Below, in pieces: positions 36,684 to 47,835 of a DNA stretch of 64,000 nt; the first letter of the stretch is position 1; each line of letters begins with the position of its first letter. Position numbers and translations under genes: made by a program. Source of the DNA: Catenulispora sp. MAP5-51 (lineage in GTDB: Bacteria; Actinomycetota; Actinomycetes; Streptomycetales; Catenulisporaceae); contig NZ_JBGCCH010000004.1 of assembly GCF_041261205.1 (NCBI RefSeq), forward strand, positions 434,001-498,000, written 5' to 3'. The notes below the pieces were generated by a model. It was not told where the DNA came from. It did not search any database and was given only the letters and a program-made list of their open reading frames with translations.

Positions 36684-37727
36684 ATGCGTTCTGTCACCCG
36701 CAAGCTCGCCATCACCTCGGCGATCGCCGCGGCCGCCCTGGGCGCCGTGGTGGCGTCGAACGGCGCCGCGCTGGCCGACCCGCCGTCGGGCACCACCCCG
36801 GCCGCCACCGACATCGTGGCCGCCGGCTCGGACACCATCCAGGCGCTGGACAACGGCGTGTCGGCTGCCTACAACGCCACCAGCCCGGCCTCGAAGTTCT
36901 ACAGCTGGGACGCCACCCCGGCCGGCAACATCACGCCGAAGTCCGGCGCGAGCACGATCGCCCGGCCGAACGGTTCCGGCTCCGGCATCACCGCGCTGAA
37001 CAGCACCACCCACACGACGCTGGACATCGCCCGCTCCTCGCGCGGCCCGAACTCCGGCACCACCGACTGGTTCATCCCCTTCGCGACGGACGCGGTCGGC
37101 TGGTCCGCCTACACCGGCGGCAACGCCCCGCACGACCTGAGCAGCTCCGACCTGCAGGGCATCTACAACTGCACCATCACCAACTGGAACCAGATCACCG
37201 ACGAGGGCACCCTGCCGAACGCCCCCATCGACGTGTTCATCCCGCAGTCCGGCTCCGGCACGCGGTCCTTCTGGCTGGGCGCGCTGGGCATCACGACCAC
37301 CCCGTCGTGCTGGAAGGCCACCACGCCGGAGGAGAACGAGGGCACCGACGCGGCCTTCGCCGGCGACGTCAACGCGATCTTCCCCTACTCCCTGAGCCAC
37401 TACGTCGGCCAGGTCTACGACGGCAAGGGCACCACCACGGACGCCCCCGGGGTCCTGGACGCCAACCGCTCGATCGACGGCACCGAGCAGCTCGACACCG
37501 TCAACAAGGTGTGGAACTCGAACCTGTCGCTGACCTACACCCGCAACGTCTACCACGTCGTGCGCCAGGCCGACTGGGCCGACGCCACCGAGGGCCCGCG
37601 TCTGAAGGCCCTGCTGGGCCGCTCCGTGAACAACGGCTGGCTGTGCAAGAACGGCGCCAGCCTGATCACCAGCTACGGCTTCCAGACCCTGGGCAACGCC
37701 TGCGGCACGCTCCAGGCCGGCATCTGA
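36684..37727 (+). CDS. Secreted PstS-like substrate-binding protein (soluble)
   Basis: 347 residues from ATG 36684 with a perfect AGGAGG ribosome binding site. A Sec signal peptide (KLAITSAIAAAALGAVVASNGAALA) ends near residue 32, with no lipobox, so the protein is released or cell-wall bound. The mature protein is a type II periplasmic-binding fold of the PstS kind: AGSDTIQAL at the start of the first lobe, LDIARSSRG, DLQGIYNCTITNWNQI and VFIPQSGSGTRSFWLGALG, which matches the phosphate-contacting SGSGT loop. A C-terminal pair of cysteines may form a disulfide. Phosphate or a related oxyanion is the expected ligand, but this is inferred. It heads a Pst-type cluster but is separated from the permease genes by two genes. 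Confidence 0.78.
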   Translation: MRSVTRKLAITSAIAAAALGAVVASNGAALADPPSGTTPAATDIVAAGSDTIQALDNGVSAAYNATSPASKFYSWDATPAGNITPKSGASTIARPNGSGSGITALNSTTHTTLDIARSSRGPNSGTTDWFIPFATDAVGWSAYTGGNAPHDLSSSDLQGIYNCTITNWNQITDEGTLPNAPIDVFIPQSGSGTRSFWLGALGITTTPSCWKATTPEENEGTDAAFAGDVNAIFPYSLSHYVGQVYDGKGTTTDAPGVLDANRSIDGTEQLDTVNKVWNSNLSLTYTRNVYHVVRQADWADATEGPRLKALLGRSVNNGWLCKNGASLITSYGFQTLGNACGTLQAGI

Positions 37728-37774
37728 CGATCCCCGGGATCACAGTCCCCTGATTTACCAGAAGTGCACAACGG

Positions 37775-37818
37775 CCGGGCCCGACGCCAGGCGTCCACGG
37801 ACGTTCCGGCGGGCCCGG
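37775..37818 (+). terminator. Hairpin after the secreted PstS-like gene
   Basis: CCGGGCCCG (37775-37783) pairs with CGGGCCCGG (37810-37818), with two further C-G pairs after a bulge. It starts 47 bases after the stop. No U-tract; TCCTTCC follows. Confidence 0.5.
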
Positions 37819-37865
37819 TCCTTCCCCGTTGTCCGTCCCGCAGTACCGCCTCTCAAGGAGTCCCC

Positions 37866-38450
37866 ATGAACCGCACCGTCGTGCGCTCGCTGGCCGCCGC
37901 CGCGGCGATCGCCGCGACCGCCGTCGCGCTCCCGTCCGCCAGCGCGACCGGCACCCCGGCTTCCGGGAGCGTCGCCGTGACCGCTTCGAACACCTTCCTG
38001 ACCGCCGCGCTGCAGTCCGGCATCGCCGCGGTGCCGCTGCCGACGGCGACCGGGTCCTACGACCGCACCACCGGTGCCACCGCGACCTTCCCCGTCACCG
38101 GCGGCAACGCCGTCCTGGCGCGCTTCTACGGCACCGTCACGCTCGGCGGCGGGATCGCGTTCGCGGACGCGCTGACCGGCAAGATCGTCTGCTTCCACCA
38201 GGTGACCCTGTCCGGCAGCACCCAGGAGATCTCCGCGGTGCCCGACGGCGGCACCACGCCGGTGAACCTGTTCGCCTTCGGCGACGACACCGTGGGCAGC
38301 GCCACCGGTGCCACGCCGCAGACGCTGACCGGCGAGGCCGACATCCCCGCCGACGGTGCCGCGTACCTGAACCAGGCTCTGCACACCGCGTTCTTCACCG
38401 CCGGTCAGGCCGTCGGCTCGCTGAGCGCCAGCTACACCCCGGCCAGCTGA
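37866..38450 (+). CDS. Small secreted beta-rich protein, function unknown
   Basis: 194 residues from ATG 37866 with AAGGAG upstream. A Sec signal peptide runs to about residue 32 (AAAAAIAATAVALPSASATG). The mature part is beta-rich and low in charge; segments such as FYGTVTLGGGIAFAD and LNQALHTAFFTAGQAVGSLSASY vaguely recall HtaA-type surface domains, but the match is too weak to name. There is no membrane anchor. Position between two PstS-like genes suggests a cell-surface role with them. The 371 bases that follow contain a degenerate repeat array. Confidence 0.55.
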   Translation: MNRTVVRSLAAAAAIAATAVALPSASATGTPASGSVAVTASNTFLTAALQSGIAAVPLPTATGSYDRTTGATATFPVTGGNAVLARFYGTVTLGGGIAFADALTGKIVCFHQVTLSGSTQEISAVPDGGTTPVNLFAFGDDTVGSATGATPQTLTGEADIPADGAAYLNQALHTAFFTAGQAVGSLSASYTPAS

Positions 38451-38493
38451 GGCTGCACCGCGCCGCACCGCACCGCGACCGGCCAGCCGGCGT

Positions 38494-38660
38494 CGGCTGA
38501 GCAACGCCGGCTGAGCAATACCGGCTGACCGGCTGACCGGCACCGGCTGAGCAACACCGGCTGACCGGCTGACCGGCGCCGGCTCAGCAACACCGGCCAG
38601 CCAACCAACCGGCAAGCCAACCAACCGGCCTGCCAACCAGTCGGCCAACCGGTCGGCCGA
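38494..38660 (+). repeat. Degenerate 36-bp and 16-bp tandem repeats between secreted-protein genes
   Basis: CGGCTGAGCAA (or CGGCTCAGCAA) recurs at 38494, 38508, 38544 and 38580, the last two steps being 36 bases; each unit continues with CCGGCTGACCGGC. The array passes into 16-base units of GCCAACCAACCGGC type to about 38660. The region is non-coding in all frames that I examined and occupies most of the 371-base gap between 38450 and 38822. Its role is unknown. Confidence 0.7.
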
Positions 38661-38821
38661 CCAGCACCCACCGACCGCGAACCGGGCGCCGGGCGATCCC
38701 CGCGCCCGGGCTCGCGGTCGGACACCGTTTCCGCCTTGGCCGCGTCGTGGACGGGCTCCCGTCGTCCGCGGGCGGGCGAATTGTATGCGTCCCCTGATTT
38801 TCGACCTCGGAGGTCCTCCCC

Positions 38822-41434
38822 ATGTCGCCCCATGAAGCGGGAGCCGCCCGCCGGCGCAGAGGTCTGCGCGTCTACTGCGCGGCCGTACTCGCCTGGACGG
38901 TGAGTTTCATGACGGCCCTGGTCCTGCTGCCTCCGGGTGCGCACACCATCGCCACCGCGCACGCCGATGCCTCATCGGTCACCGTCGCGGGTCCGCCGGT
39001 CTGGATTCCGGCGACGCAGACCACCGGCGCCAAGGGCTCGGTGACTGTCTCCCAGACCGAGAACCTCGTCGACCAGATGGTCCACGTGTCCTGGACCGGG
39101 TTCACGCCGAGCACCCACGGCTCGTTCGTGGTGTTCGGGAACTCCAACGGCGGCAACTGGAACGCGGTCGGATACCCGGTCGTCGTCTACGAGTGCCGAG
39201 GCACCGACCCGAAGATCACCGACTGCTACGGCGGGTTCCACTACGGACAGGACCCCACGGCCGGATTCCAGCTCCCGTCCGAGTCCGCGGGCCTGCAGGC
39301 GCCGGACTTCCCGTCGAACGTGGTCGCGGCGGTGACCCGCGGCGACGGCACGGGCAGCGCGGACATCGAGATGTACACCGCGAGCCAGTCGCCGACCATG
39401 GGCTGCGACGCCACCCACCAGTGCTCGATCGTCGTCGAGCCCAACTACGGCGGCGACGCGCTGGGCTTCAGCACGGAGGACGGGTCGGCGGACTGCACCT
39501 ACCACGACGGCGACACGGGCCTGAGCGGCGCGGCCACCGGAGCGGAGTACGAGACCGTCGGCGCGTCCGGGTTCGAGGACGGCGAGCAGTGCGCGTGGAA
39601 CCAGCGCACGGTCGTCCCGGTCTCCTTCGCGCCGGTCCCCGCGGCGTGCCCGGCGAGCGCGACCGACGTCGCCGCCGAGGGCATGCCGATGCTCGACCGC
39701 GCCCTGACCCAGTGGGTCGTCGGCTCGTGCCTGGCCGGCGTCGACCCGGTCACCGTCCAGTACAGCAGCGACCTCACCGAGCCCGAGGCGCGTGCCGACT
39801 TCCTGCAGGGCAGGGCCGGAGCCGACGTGGCGTTCACGTCGCTGCCGGCGAGTCCCACGGCGGCCAGCGCGCGTCCCTACACCTACGTACCCCTGGGCAA
39901 CACCGGCATCGCGATCGCCTTCTTCGTCGACGATCCCAAGACCCACCTGCCGATCACGAGCATGAAGCTCAACGCCCGGCTGGTGGCCAAGCTGCTGACC
40001 CAGTCCTACGACTACGAGAACTTCGTCGGTGCCAAGAGCGACACCGCTTCGGTCGCGGGGAACCCGGGCTGCCTGTTCAAAGACCCCGAGTTCATCGCGC
40101 TGAACCCGACGAACAACGCCTTCACCTGGCCGACCTGCGCCGCCCAGGACGGCTCCGAGCCGATCGTCGCCGGCGGCCAGAGCGACCTGGTCCGCGAGCT
40201 GACGACGTGGATCATGTCCGACCCCGACGCCAGCGCGTTCCTGAGCGGGAAGCCCGACCAGTGGGGCATGCACGTCGACAGCTTCTACAAGACGTCCGTG
40301 TACCCGTACCCGATCGACAGCTTCGTGGCCCAGGACGCCAGCGGCCCGCCGGTGGACCCGGGCACCGGGCTCCCGTATGACCCGCAGGGCACGCACCGGG
40401 ACTACAACCGCCTCAAGGGATTCGAGTGGAACCCGATCCAGGCCGGGCTCGACGCCGTAGCGCGGAGCCTGGTCCTGCAGACGCCGACGTGCATCCTGCA
40501 GAACTACGAGGCGCCGGCCGGGCACGCCAAGTGCGGACCGCAGAACCTCGGCAGCCGCAGCCTGATCGCGATCATGGACAGCGGCCGCGCGGCCGCGTTC
40601 AGCTTCCCGACCGCGGCGCTGGCCAATGGCACGGGCGCCTACGTGACCCCGACCGCCCCCGGCATGGCCTCCGCGGCGCTGGACTACGTGACCGATCCCA
40701 AGACCGGCACCCAGTCGCTGCCCTGGGGCGTCGGCCACACCGGGTACGCCGGTGACACCGCCGCCTATCCGTTGACCGTCCCGAACTACGCGATGGCCCC
40801 GACGTCGGGGGTCTCGGCCGCCAAGGCCACCGACATCGCGGAGTTCCTGACCGCGGTCACCGACAGCCGCAGCGGCCAACTCCCCGGCAACCAGCCCGGG
40901 CAGCTCGCCCCCGGCTACGTCGGCGTCACTCCCGCGCAGGCTCAGCAGGCCGGCGCCGCGATCGCCAAGATCCGTGCCGGGGCCGCCCCGGGCGGCGCGC
41001 CCACCACCGTCACCGCCACCGGTCCGGTCACCGGCCAGCCGGCCACCTCCGGCAACGTCGTGGTCACCCCGGTCACCACCACGAAGAACGGCACCGCGTC
41101 GGTCTCCTACATCACCAGCACCATCGGGTCCGGGGACGCCGGGGCGAACGGCGGCACCGGCTCCGGCGGTTCCGGCTCGTCGTCGAAGGGCGCTGCCGGT
41201 CCCGCCGGCAGCGGCGGCCCCACCCACAGCCTCAGCGGCTCCACCGCCGCGGCCGCCCTGGGCAGCGTCAGCGCCGACACGGCGGGCTTCGGCCGGCTGA
41301 TCCTGCCGATCCTGCTCATCGTCGGCCTGGTGCTGGTCGCCGCCGGTCCCGCCGCCCTGCTGCTGACCACCGGCGCCGCCGGGGCGAAGCTGCGGTCCCT
41401 GTGGCCGAACTCCGCGCGCCGGTTCGGGCGGTGA
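38822..41434 (+). CDS. Large membrane-anchored surface protein with PBP-like domain
   Basis: 870 residues from ATG 38822; GGAGG lies eight bases upstream, inside the palindrome GGAGGTCCTCC. An N-terminal hydrophobic segment (about 18-40) is a signal peptide or anchor. Residues about 50-260 are beta-rich with several Cys pairs; about 270-690 resemble a PstS-type binding fold (MLDRALTQWVVGS, GADVAFTSLPASP, YVPLGNTGIAIAFFVDDP) but no SGSGT ligand loop is visible. A Thr/Gly/Ser stalk (about 720-810) leads to a transmembrane helix (about 825-848) and a basic cytoplasmic tail. No LPxTG or LAxTG motif is present. It is followed four bases later by pstC, so it is probably part of the transporter. It could be a receptor, a degenerate binding protein or an adhesin. 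Confidence 0.65.
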   Translation: MSPHEAGAARRRRGLRVYCAAVLAWTVSFMTALVLLPPGAHTIATAHADASSVTVAGPPVWIPATQTTGAKGSVTVSQTENLVDQMVHVSWTGFTPSTHGSFVVFGNSNGGNWNAVGYPVVVYECRGTDPKITDCYGGFHYGQDPTAGFQLPSESAGLQAPDFPSNVVAAVTRGDGTGSADIEMYTASQSPTMGCDATHQCSIVVEPNYGGDALGFSTEDGSADCTYHDGDTGLSGAATGAEYETVGASGFEDGEQCAWNQRTVVPVSFAPVPAACPASATDVAAEGMPMLDRALTQWVVGSCLAGVDPVTVQYSSDLTEPEARADFLQGRAGADVAFTSLPASPTAASARPYTYVPLGNTGIAIAFFVDDPKTHLPITSMKLNARLVAKLLTQSYDYENFVGAKSDTASVAGNPGCLFKDPEFIALNPTNNAFTWPTCAAQDGSEPIVAGGQSDLVRELTTWIMSDPDASAFLSGKPDQWGMHVDSFYKTSVYPYPIDSFVAQDASGPPVDPGTGLPYDPQGTHRDYNRLKGFEWNPIQAGLDAVARSLVLQTPTCILQNYEAPAGHAKCGPQNLGSRSLIAIMDSGRAAAFSFPTAALANGTGAYVTPTAPGMASAALDYVTDPKTGTQSLPWGVGHTGYAGDTAAYPLTVPNYAMAPTSGVSAAKATDIAEFLTAVTDSRSGQLPGNQPGQLAPGYVGVTPAQAQQAGAAIAKIRAGAAPGGAPTTVTATGPVTGQPATSGNVVVTPVTTTKNGTASVSYITSTIGSGDAGANGGTGSGGSGSSSKGAAGPAGSGGPTHSLSGSTAAAALGSVSADTAGFGRLILPILLIVGLVLVAAGPAALLLTTGAAGAKLRSLWPNSARRFGR

Positions 41435-41438
41435 GCGC

Positions 41439-42521
41439 ATGAGCACCGCGGACGCCGGCGCCGCGCTGGCCGACGACCTGTTCGGGCCGCCGCCGGGGGG
41501 CTCCGGATCCAGTTCCGGTTACGGCTCCGGCTCCGGCCCCACGGCGGGGCCCGCCGACGAGGACCGCCCGATCCGCATCATCCCCGGGGTGTCGCGCGGC
41601 GACCGCGTCTTCCGGATCGTGTTCCGCGCCGCCGGGCTGTCGGTGTTCGCGATCATGGGGCTGATCGCGCTGTTCCTCCTCACGCGTGGGACGCAGGCGC
41701 TGCACGCCACCGGGTGGTCGTTCCTGACCGAGCAGCGGTGGCAGACGGCCACCCACCGGTTCGGCGTCGGCGCGGTGCTGCCGGACGGGATCATCATCGC
41801 GGTCATCGCGCTGCTGATCGCGGTGCCGGTGGCGCTGTCCGCGGCCGTGTTCATCGCCGAGTACGCGCCCGCAGGGCTCCGCCGGACGCTGGTCTCGCTG
41901 GTCGACCTGATGGCGGCCGTGCCCAGCATCGTCTACGGACTGTGGGGGCTGATCTTCCTCACGCCCCGGGTCATCGGCTTCGAGCGGTGGCTGTCCACGC
42001 ATCTCGGCGGGGTGCTCCCGTTCCTGAGGGTGCGCAACGGCGAGATCGCCGCCTCGTACGCGCAGTCCGCGTTCATCGCCGGCGTCGTGGTGTCGCTGAT
42101 GGTGATCCCGATCATCTGCTCGCTGTCCCGCGAGGTGTTCTCGCAGGCCCCGGCCGGGGAGCGGGAAGGCGCGTACGCGCTGGGCGCCACGCGCTGGGGG
42201 ATGGTGCGGACCGTCGTGCTGCCGTTCGGCAAGGGCGGGGTGATCGGCGCGGTGATGCTCGGCTTCGGCCGGGCGATGGGCGAGACCATCGCGGTGGCGC
42301 TGATCATCTCGCCGGTGTTCGCGGTCACCTCGCATCCGCTGCAGGCCGGCGGCAACTCCATCTCCTCGCTGATCGCGCTGCGCTATGGCGAGTCCGACAA
42401 GCTCGCGCTGTCGGCCCTGATGGCCGCCGGGCTCGTGCTGTTCACGATCACGCTGCTGGTCAACATGGCCGCGGCGGCGATCATCTCCCGTTCGCGCTCC
42501 GGCGCCGCGACCAATGAGTGA
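41439..42521 (+). CDS. pstC: Pst-type ABC transporter permease PstC
   Basis: 360 residues, ATG 41439. A Gly/Ser/Pro-rich cytoplasmic head of about 45 residues precedes six helices. The permease signature is complete: LMAAVPSIVYGLWGLIFL and the EAA-type loop EREGAYALGATRWGMVRTVVLPFGKGGVIGAVMLGFGRAMGET, which docks the ATPase. It forms the membrane channel with PstA. The gene is four bases after the surface-protein gene and overlaps the pstA frame by up to eight bases, so one transcript is likely. Confidence 0.92.
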   Translation: MSTADAGAALADDLFGPPPGGSGSSSGYGSGSGPTAGPADEDRPIRIIPGVSRGDRVFRIVFRAAGLSVFAIMGLIALFLLTRGTQALHATGWSFLTEQRWQTATHRFGVGAVLPDGIIIAVIALLIAVPVALSAAVFIAEYAPAGLRRTLVSLVDLMAAVPSIVYGLWGLIFLTPRVIGFERWLSTHLGGVLPFLRVRNGEIAASYAQSAFIAGVVVSLMVIPIICSLSREVFSQAPAGEREGAYALGATRWGMVRTVVLPFGKGGVIGAVMLGFGRAMGETIAVALIISPVFAVTSHPLQAGGNSISSLIALRYGESDKLALSALMAAGLVLFTITLLVNMAAAAIISRSRSGAATNE

Positions 42522-42537
42522 GGGGTCTGAGGGCGCC

Positions 42538-43886
42538 ATGACGACTGTCGAATCCGCCGTGCCCGCCGCCGCTGCGGCTGCCGCCGCTCCTGGCACTGCT
42601 GCTGCTCCCGCTGCTGCTGCCATCGCCGCTCCCGGCGCCGCCGCCGCCGACCGGCCCGCCCCGGTCGGCGACGGCCCCGGCGCGGCCTACGTCGACGCCG
42701 GCAGCGGGCAGGTGCGGGTGCGCCCCGGCGCGCTCACCGCCGCCGACTACGCGACCCTGGCGGGCGCGGCCGTCGGCGCGGTCGGACTGGTCTGGCTGGT
42801 GTACGAGCGCCTCATGCCGTGGTCCGGCGCGCTGGGCTTCTGGCTGTGCTGGTACGCGGTCTACCTGGTCATGTACTGGGGCATCGCGCGCTGTCAGTGG
42901 GAGGCCCGGCACGTCCGCGAGAAGCTCGCCACGGCCCTGTTCACCGGGGCCGGGATCTTCATCCTGGTGGTGCTCGTCGACCAGGTCGCCTACGTGGCCT
43001 GGCGGGGCGAGAAGGTCATCGTCCACGGCAACTTCCTGACCTCCGACATGCAGAGCACCGGCCCGCTGGACCCGTTGACCTCCGGCGGCTGTCTGCACGC
43101 GATCGTCGGCTCGCTGGAACAGCTGGGTCTGGCGACGCTGTTCGCGGTGCCGCTGGGCATCTCCGCCGCGGTGTTCATGTCCGAGGTCGGCGGCCGGCTG
43201 GCGCGGCCGGTGCGGACCGTGGTCGAGGCGATGACGGCGCTGCCGTCGATCGTCGCGGGCCTGTTCATCCTCGGCTCGGTGATCCTGACCCTGGGCTACG
43301 ACCGCAGCGGGTTCGCCGCGTCGCTGGCGCTGACCGTGATGATGATGCCGATCGTCACCCGGGCCTCGGAGGTGGTGATCCGCGTCGTGCCGAACACCTT
43401 GCGCGAGGCCTCCTACGCGCTCGGCGCGAGCCAGTGGCGCACGGTGTGGAACGTGGTCCTGCCGACCGCGCGCTCCGGCCTGACCACCGCGATCCTGCTC
43501 GGCATGGCCCGGGCGGTCGGGGAGACCTCGCCGGTCCTGCTCACCGCCGGGTTCACCTCCGGGATGAACGCCAACGCCTTCAGCGGCCAGCAGGTCAGTC
43601 TGCCGCTCTACGTCTGGAACTACGTCCGCTATCCCCAAGAGGACATGAAGATCCGCGCGTTCGGCGCCGCGCTGACGCTGATGGCGATCGTCATGATCCT
43701 GTTCGTTGCTGCGCGCGTGGCCGGCGGCCGCCGGCCGGGCGAGCTGTCGCGCCGCCGCCAGCGGCAGATGGCCCGCGACCGGGTCCGGGCCGCCGCGAAC
43801 CCCGCCGCCTCCCACGCCCCGCGCGTGCATCCCGCACCGATATCCACCGCCGCGGCTGTGGTCCACCCGAATCCGGAGCCTGTCTC

Positions 43887-43890
<4 letters not shown>
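42538..43890 (+). CDS. pstA: Pst-type ABC transporter permease PstA
   Basis: 450 residues from ATG 42538, which has GAGGG five bases upstream. An in-frame ATG at 42514, overlapping the pstC stop, would add eight residues but lacks a ribosome binding site. The head is a run of Ala/Pro. Six or more helices follow; the core EAMTALPSIVAGLFILGS and the loop REASYALGASQWRTVWNVVLPTARSGLTTAILLGMARAVGETSPVLLTAG are diagnostic of PstA. A Pro/His-rich tail of about 50 residues ends the protein. The length is well above the usual 280-300 residues because of the head, two extra helices near the start and the tail. GTGA overlap with the next gene. Confidence 0.9.
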
Positions 43891-45712
<1,822 letters not shown>

Positions 45713-45716
<4 letters not shown>

Positions 45717-46876
45717 GCGCGCCGACGGCGGACACTGCGGCGGCTACTGCGGCTACTGCGGCTACTGCGGCAACCGGGGCGACCGAGGCGACCGGGGCGA
45801 CCGAGGTGGCTGGGGGAGCCGGGGCTACCGGGGCGACCGCGCCAGTTGCGGCGCCGGATCCGGAGACCGGGGCACTGGCCGAGGCACTGGTCGGGGCGAC
45901 GGCTGGGGCACCAGGCAATGCGCCGACCGCGCCGGAGCCGGGCACCGCGGTTCCGCAGCCTGCTGCGAAGGCGTCCTCGGCCGGAGCATCTCAGGCAGCG
46001 CAAGCGTTCGAGGCATCACAAGCAGCGCGGGCGGCCGCATTCCGCGCCGCACAGCGTGAGGGCCGGGGCCTGCGGACCGTGCGGATGGTCGGCATGGCCG
46101 CGAGCCTGACCGCCGCGCTCCTGCTGGGCTGGGCCGTTTACGCGTTCGGCTTTTCCAGGCTTCAGGAGCAGCACAGCCAGGCCGACCTCTACCGCACGCT
46201 GGCCGGTGAGCTCGGGCAGGCCACGGCGCCGGTCGGACCGGCCGCCGACGGTGCGCCGGTGGCCATCATGGACATCCCGGCGATCGGGCTGCACCAGACG
46301 GTCGTGGTGGAGGGGACCACCGGGTCCGATCTGGCGCGCGGCCCCGGGCATCTCCGCTACACGGTGCTGCCCGGACAGCCCGGTGTCAGTACTCTGCTGG
46401 GCCGCCGGGGGACCTTCGGCGCGCCGTTCGCGGAGCTGCCCCGGCTGCGCCTCGGCGACAAGATCAGCTTCACCACCGGCCAGGGCACCTTCACCTACAC
46501 GGTGAACGCGTTCGGCCAGGGCTCGAAGCCGGTCATGGACTCCTTCCCGAACCGGCTGGTGCTGGCCACCGGCGACTCGACCTGGATCCCGACCCGCGTG
46601 ATCTATGTCGGCGCCCGCCTGGACGGCGCGCCCACCGATGCCTCCGGACAACGCGGAACCAAGACCGATCTGGACAAGCCGCTGTCCTCCGACACCGACG
46701 CCTGGCCCGCGCTCCAGCTGTGGGCGCTCGCGCTGGCCCTGGCGGTGGCCGCGACGGTCGTGCTGGCCGTGGCGGGGAACCGGCGCGCCGTCTACCTCTC
46801 GACGGCGCCGGTGCTGGCCGCGCTGCTGTGGTGCGTGTACGAGAACGCCACCGTCCTGCTGCCTAACCTCTACTGA
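45713..46876 (+). CDS. Sortase-fold membrane protein lacking catalytic His and Cys (pseudo-sortase)
   Basis: 387 residues from GTG 45713. Residues 1-118 are Ala/Thr/Gly-rich and include 9-bp DNA repeats. A transmembrane helix (about 124-144) leads to a sortase domain (about 180-305) of class E type: [15 protein letters not shown], then [24 protein letters not shown], then [22 protein letters not shown]. In active enzymes the first block reads AGHR and the second TTC. Here the catalytic His is R231 (codon CGC, 46403-46405) and the catalytic Cys is G287 (codon GGC, 46571-46573); the conserved Arg remains as R295. Two more helices follow (about 337-354 and 360-378). It therefore cannot be a transpeptidase by the known mechanism. 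Context between PstS and PstB suggests a structural or sensory role in the transporter. Confidence 0.75.
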
Positions 46877-46889
46877 ACCTGGGACCACG

Positions 46890-47816
46890 ATGACCGAGAT
46901 AGACGAGTACGGCGGGGTGGCGACGGCCTCGGCCGCGGACGCCCCGACCCAGCAGCTGCCGACCGTTCCCGCCGACCCCGGCGCAAGCGCGGGCGCGGGC
47001 GGTATCGGCGGTCCCGGCACGGCCGCCGGCCGCTCGGGCCGCCTGGTCGGCCTGCAGACCCTGGACCTGTCCGCCTGGTTCGGCGACCACAAGGTGCTGG
47101 AACGCGTGTCGCTGACCATGGCGCCCGGCGAGGTGACGGCGCTGATCGGCCCGTCCGGCTGCGGCAAGTCGACGTATCTGCGGATCCTGAACCGCATGCA
47201 CGAGATGGTGAAGTCGGCGCAGCTGGCCGGCCAGGTCCTGCTGGACGGCGACGACATCTACGCGCCCGGCCGCCGCCCGGCCGACGTCCGGGCCCGCGTC
47301 GGCATGGTGTTCCAGCGCCCGAACCCGTTCCCGGCCATGTCCATCTACGACAACGTCGTCAGCGGCCTGAAGCTGGCCGGCATCAAGGCCGCCAAGGGCC
47401 GCCGCGACGAACTGGTGGAGACCAGCCTGACCCAGGCCGGCCTGTGGGCCGAGGTCCGCAACCGGCTGCGCGCCCCCGGCGGCGCCCTGTCCGGCGGCCA
47501 GCAGCAGCGGCTGTGCATCGCTCGCTCGCTGGCCGTGGAACCGGACGTGCTGCTGATGGACGAGCCCTGCTCCGCCCTGGACCCGACATCCACCCGCCGC
47601 GTCGAGGAGACCATCGCCGACCTGCGCGGCCGCCTGACGATCGTCATCGTCACGCACAACATGCAGCAGGCCGCCCGGGTGTCGCAGAACTGCGCGTTCT
47701 TCCTGGCCACCCACGACACCCCCGGCCGGATCGTGGAGGCCGGGCCGACCCGGCAGCTCTTCGAGGACCCGCAGGACGAGCGGACCTCGGACTACGTGAA
47801 CGGGCGCTTCGGGTAG
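46890..47816 (+). CDS. pstB: Phosphate ABC transporter ATP-binding protein PstB
   Basis: 308 residues from ATG 46890, 13 bases after the pseudo-sortase stop. A 50-residue Gly/Ala-rich head precedes a complete ABC ATPase: Walker A GPSGCGKS at residues 87-94, Q-loop VFQRPNPFP, signature LSGGQQQR, Walker [13 protein letters not shown] and H-loop [11 protein letters not shown]. The FQRPNPFP and SALDPTST patterns are specific to PstB. It drives the PstC/PstA channel by ATP hydrolysis. No phoU gene lies in the cluster. It is convergent with glsA, 19 bases apart. Confidence 0.93.
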   Translation: MTEIDEYGGVATASAADAPTQQLPTVPADPGASAGAGGIGGPGTAAGRSGRLVGLQTLDLSAWFGDHKVLERVSLTMAPGEVTALIGPSGCGKSTYLRILNRMHEMVKSAQLAGQVLLDGDDIYAPGRRPADVRARVGMVFQRPNPFPAMSIYDNVVSGLKLAGIKAAKGRRDELVETSLTQAGLWAEVRNRLRAPGGALSGGQQQRLCIARSLAVEPDVLLMDEPCSALDPTSTRRVEETIADLRGRLTIVIVTHNMQQAARVSQNCAFFLATHDTPGRIVEAGPTRQLFEDPQDERTSDYVNGRFG

Positions 47817-47835
47817 GCCCGGCCCTAAAACGGCC

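Noticed and set aside
38494-38660. CRISPR array
   Set aside because: Units are joined directly without unique spacers and are degenerate; no cas genes are present.
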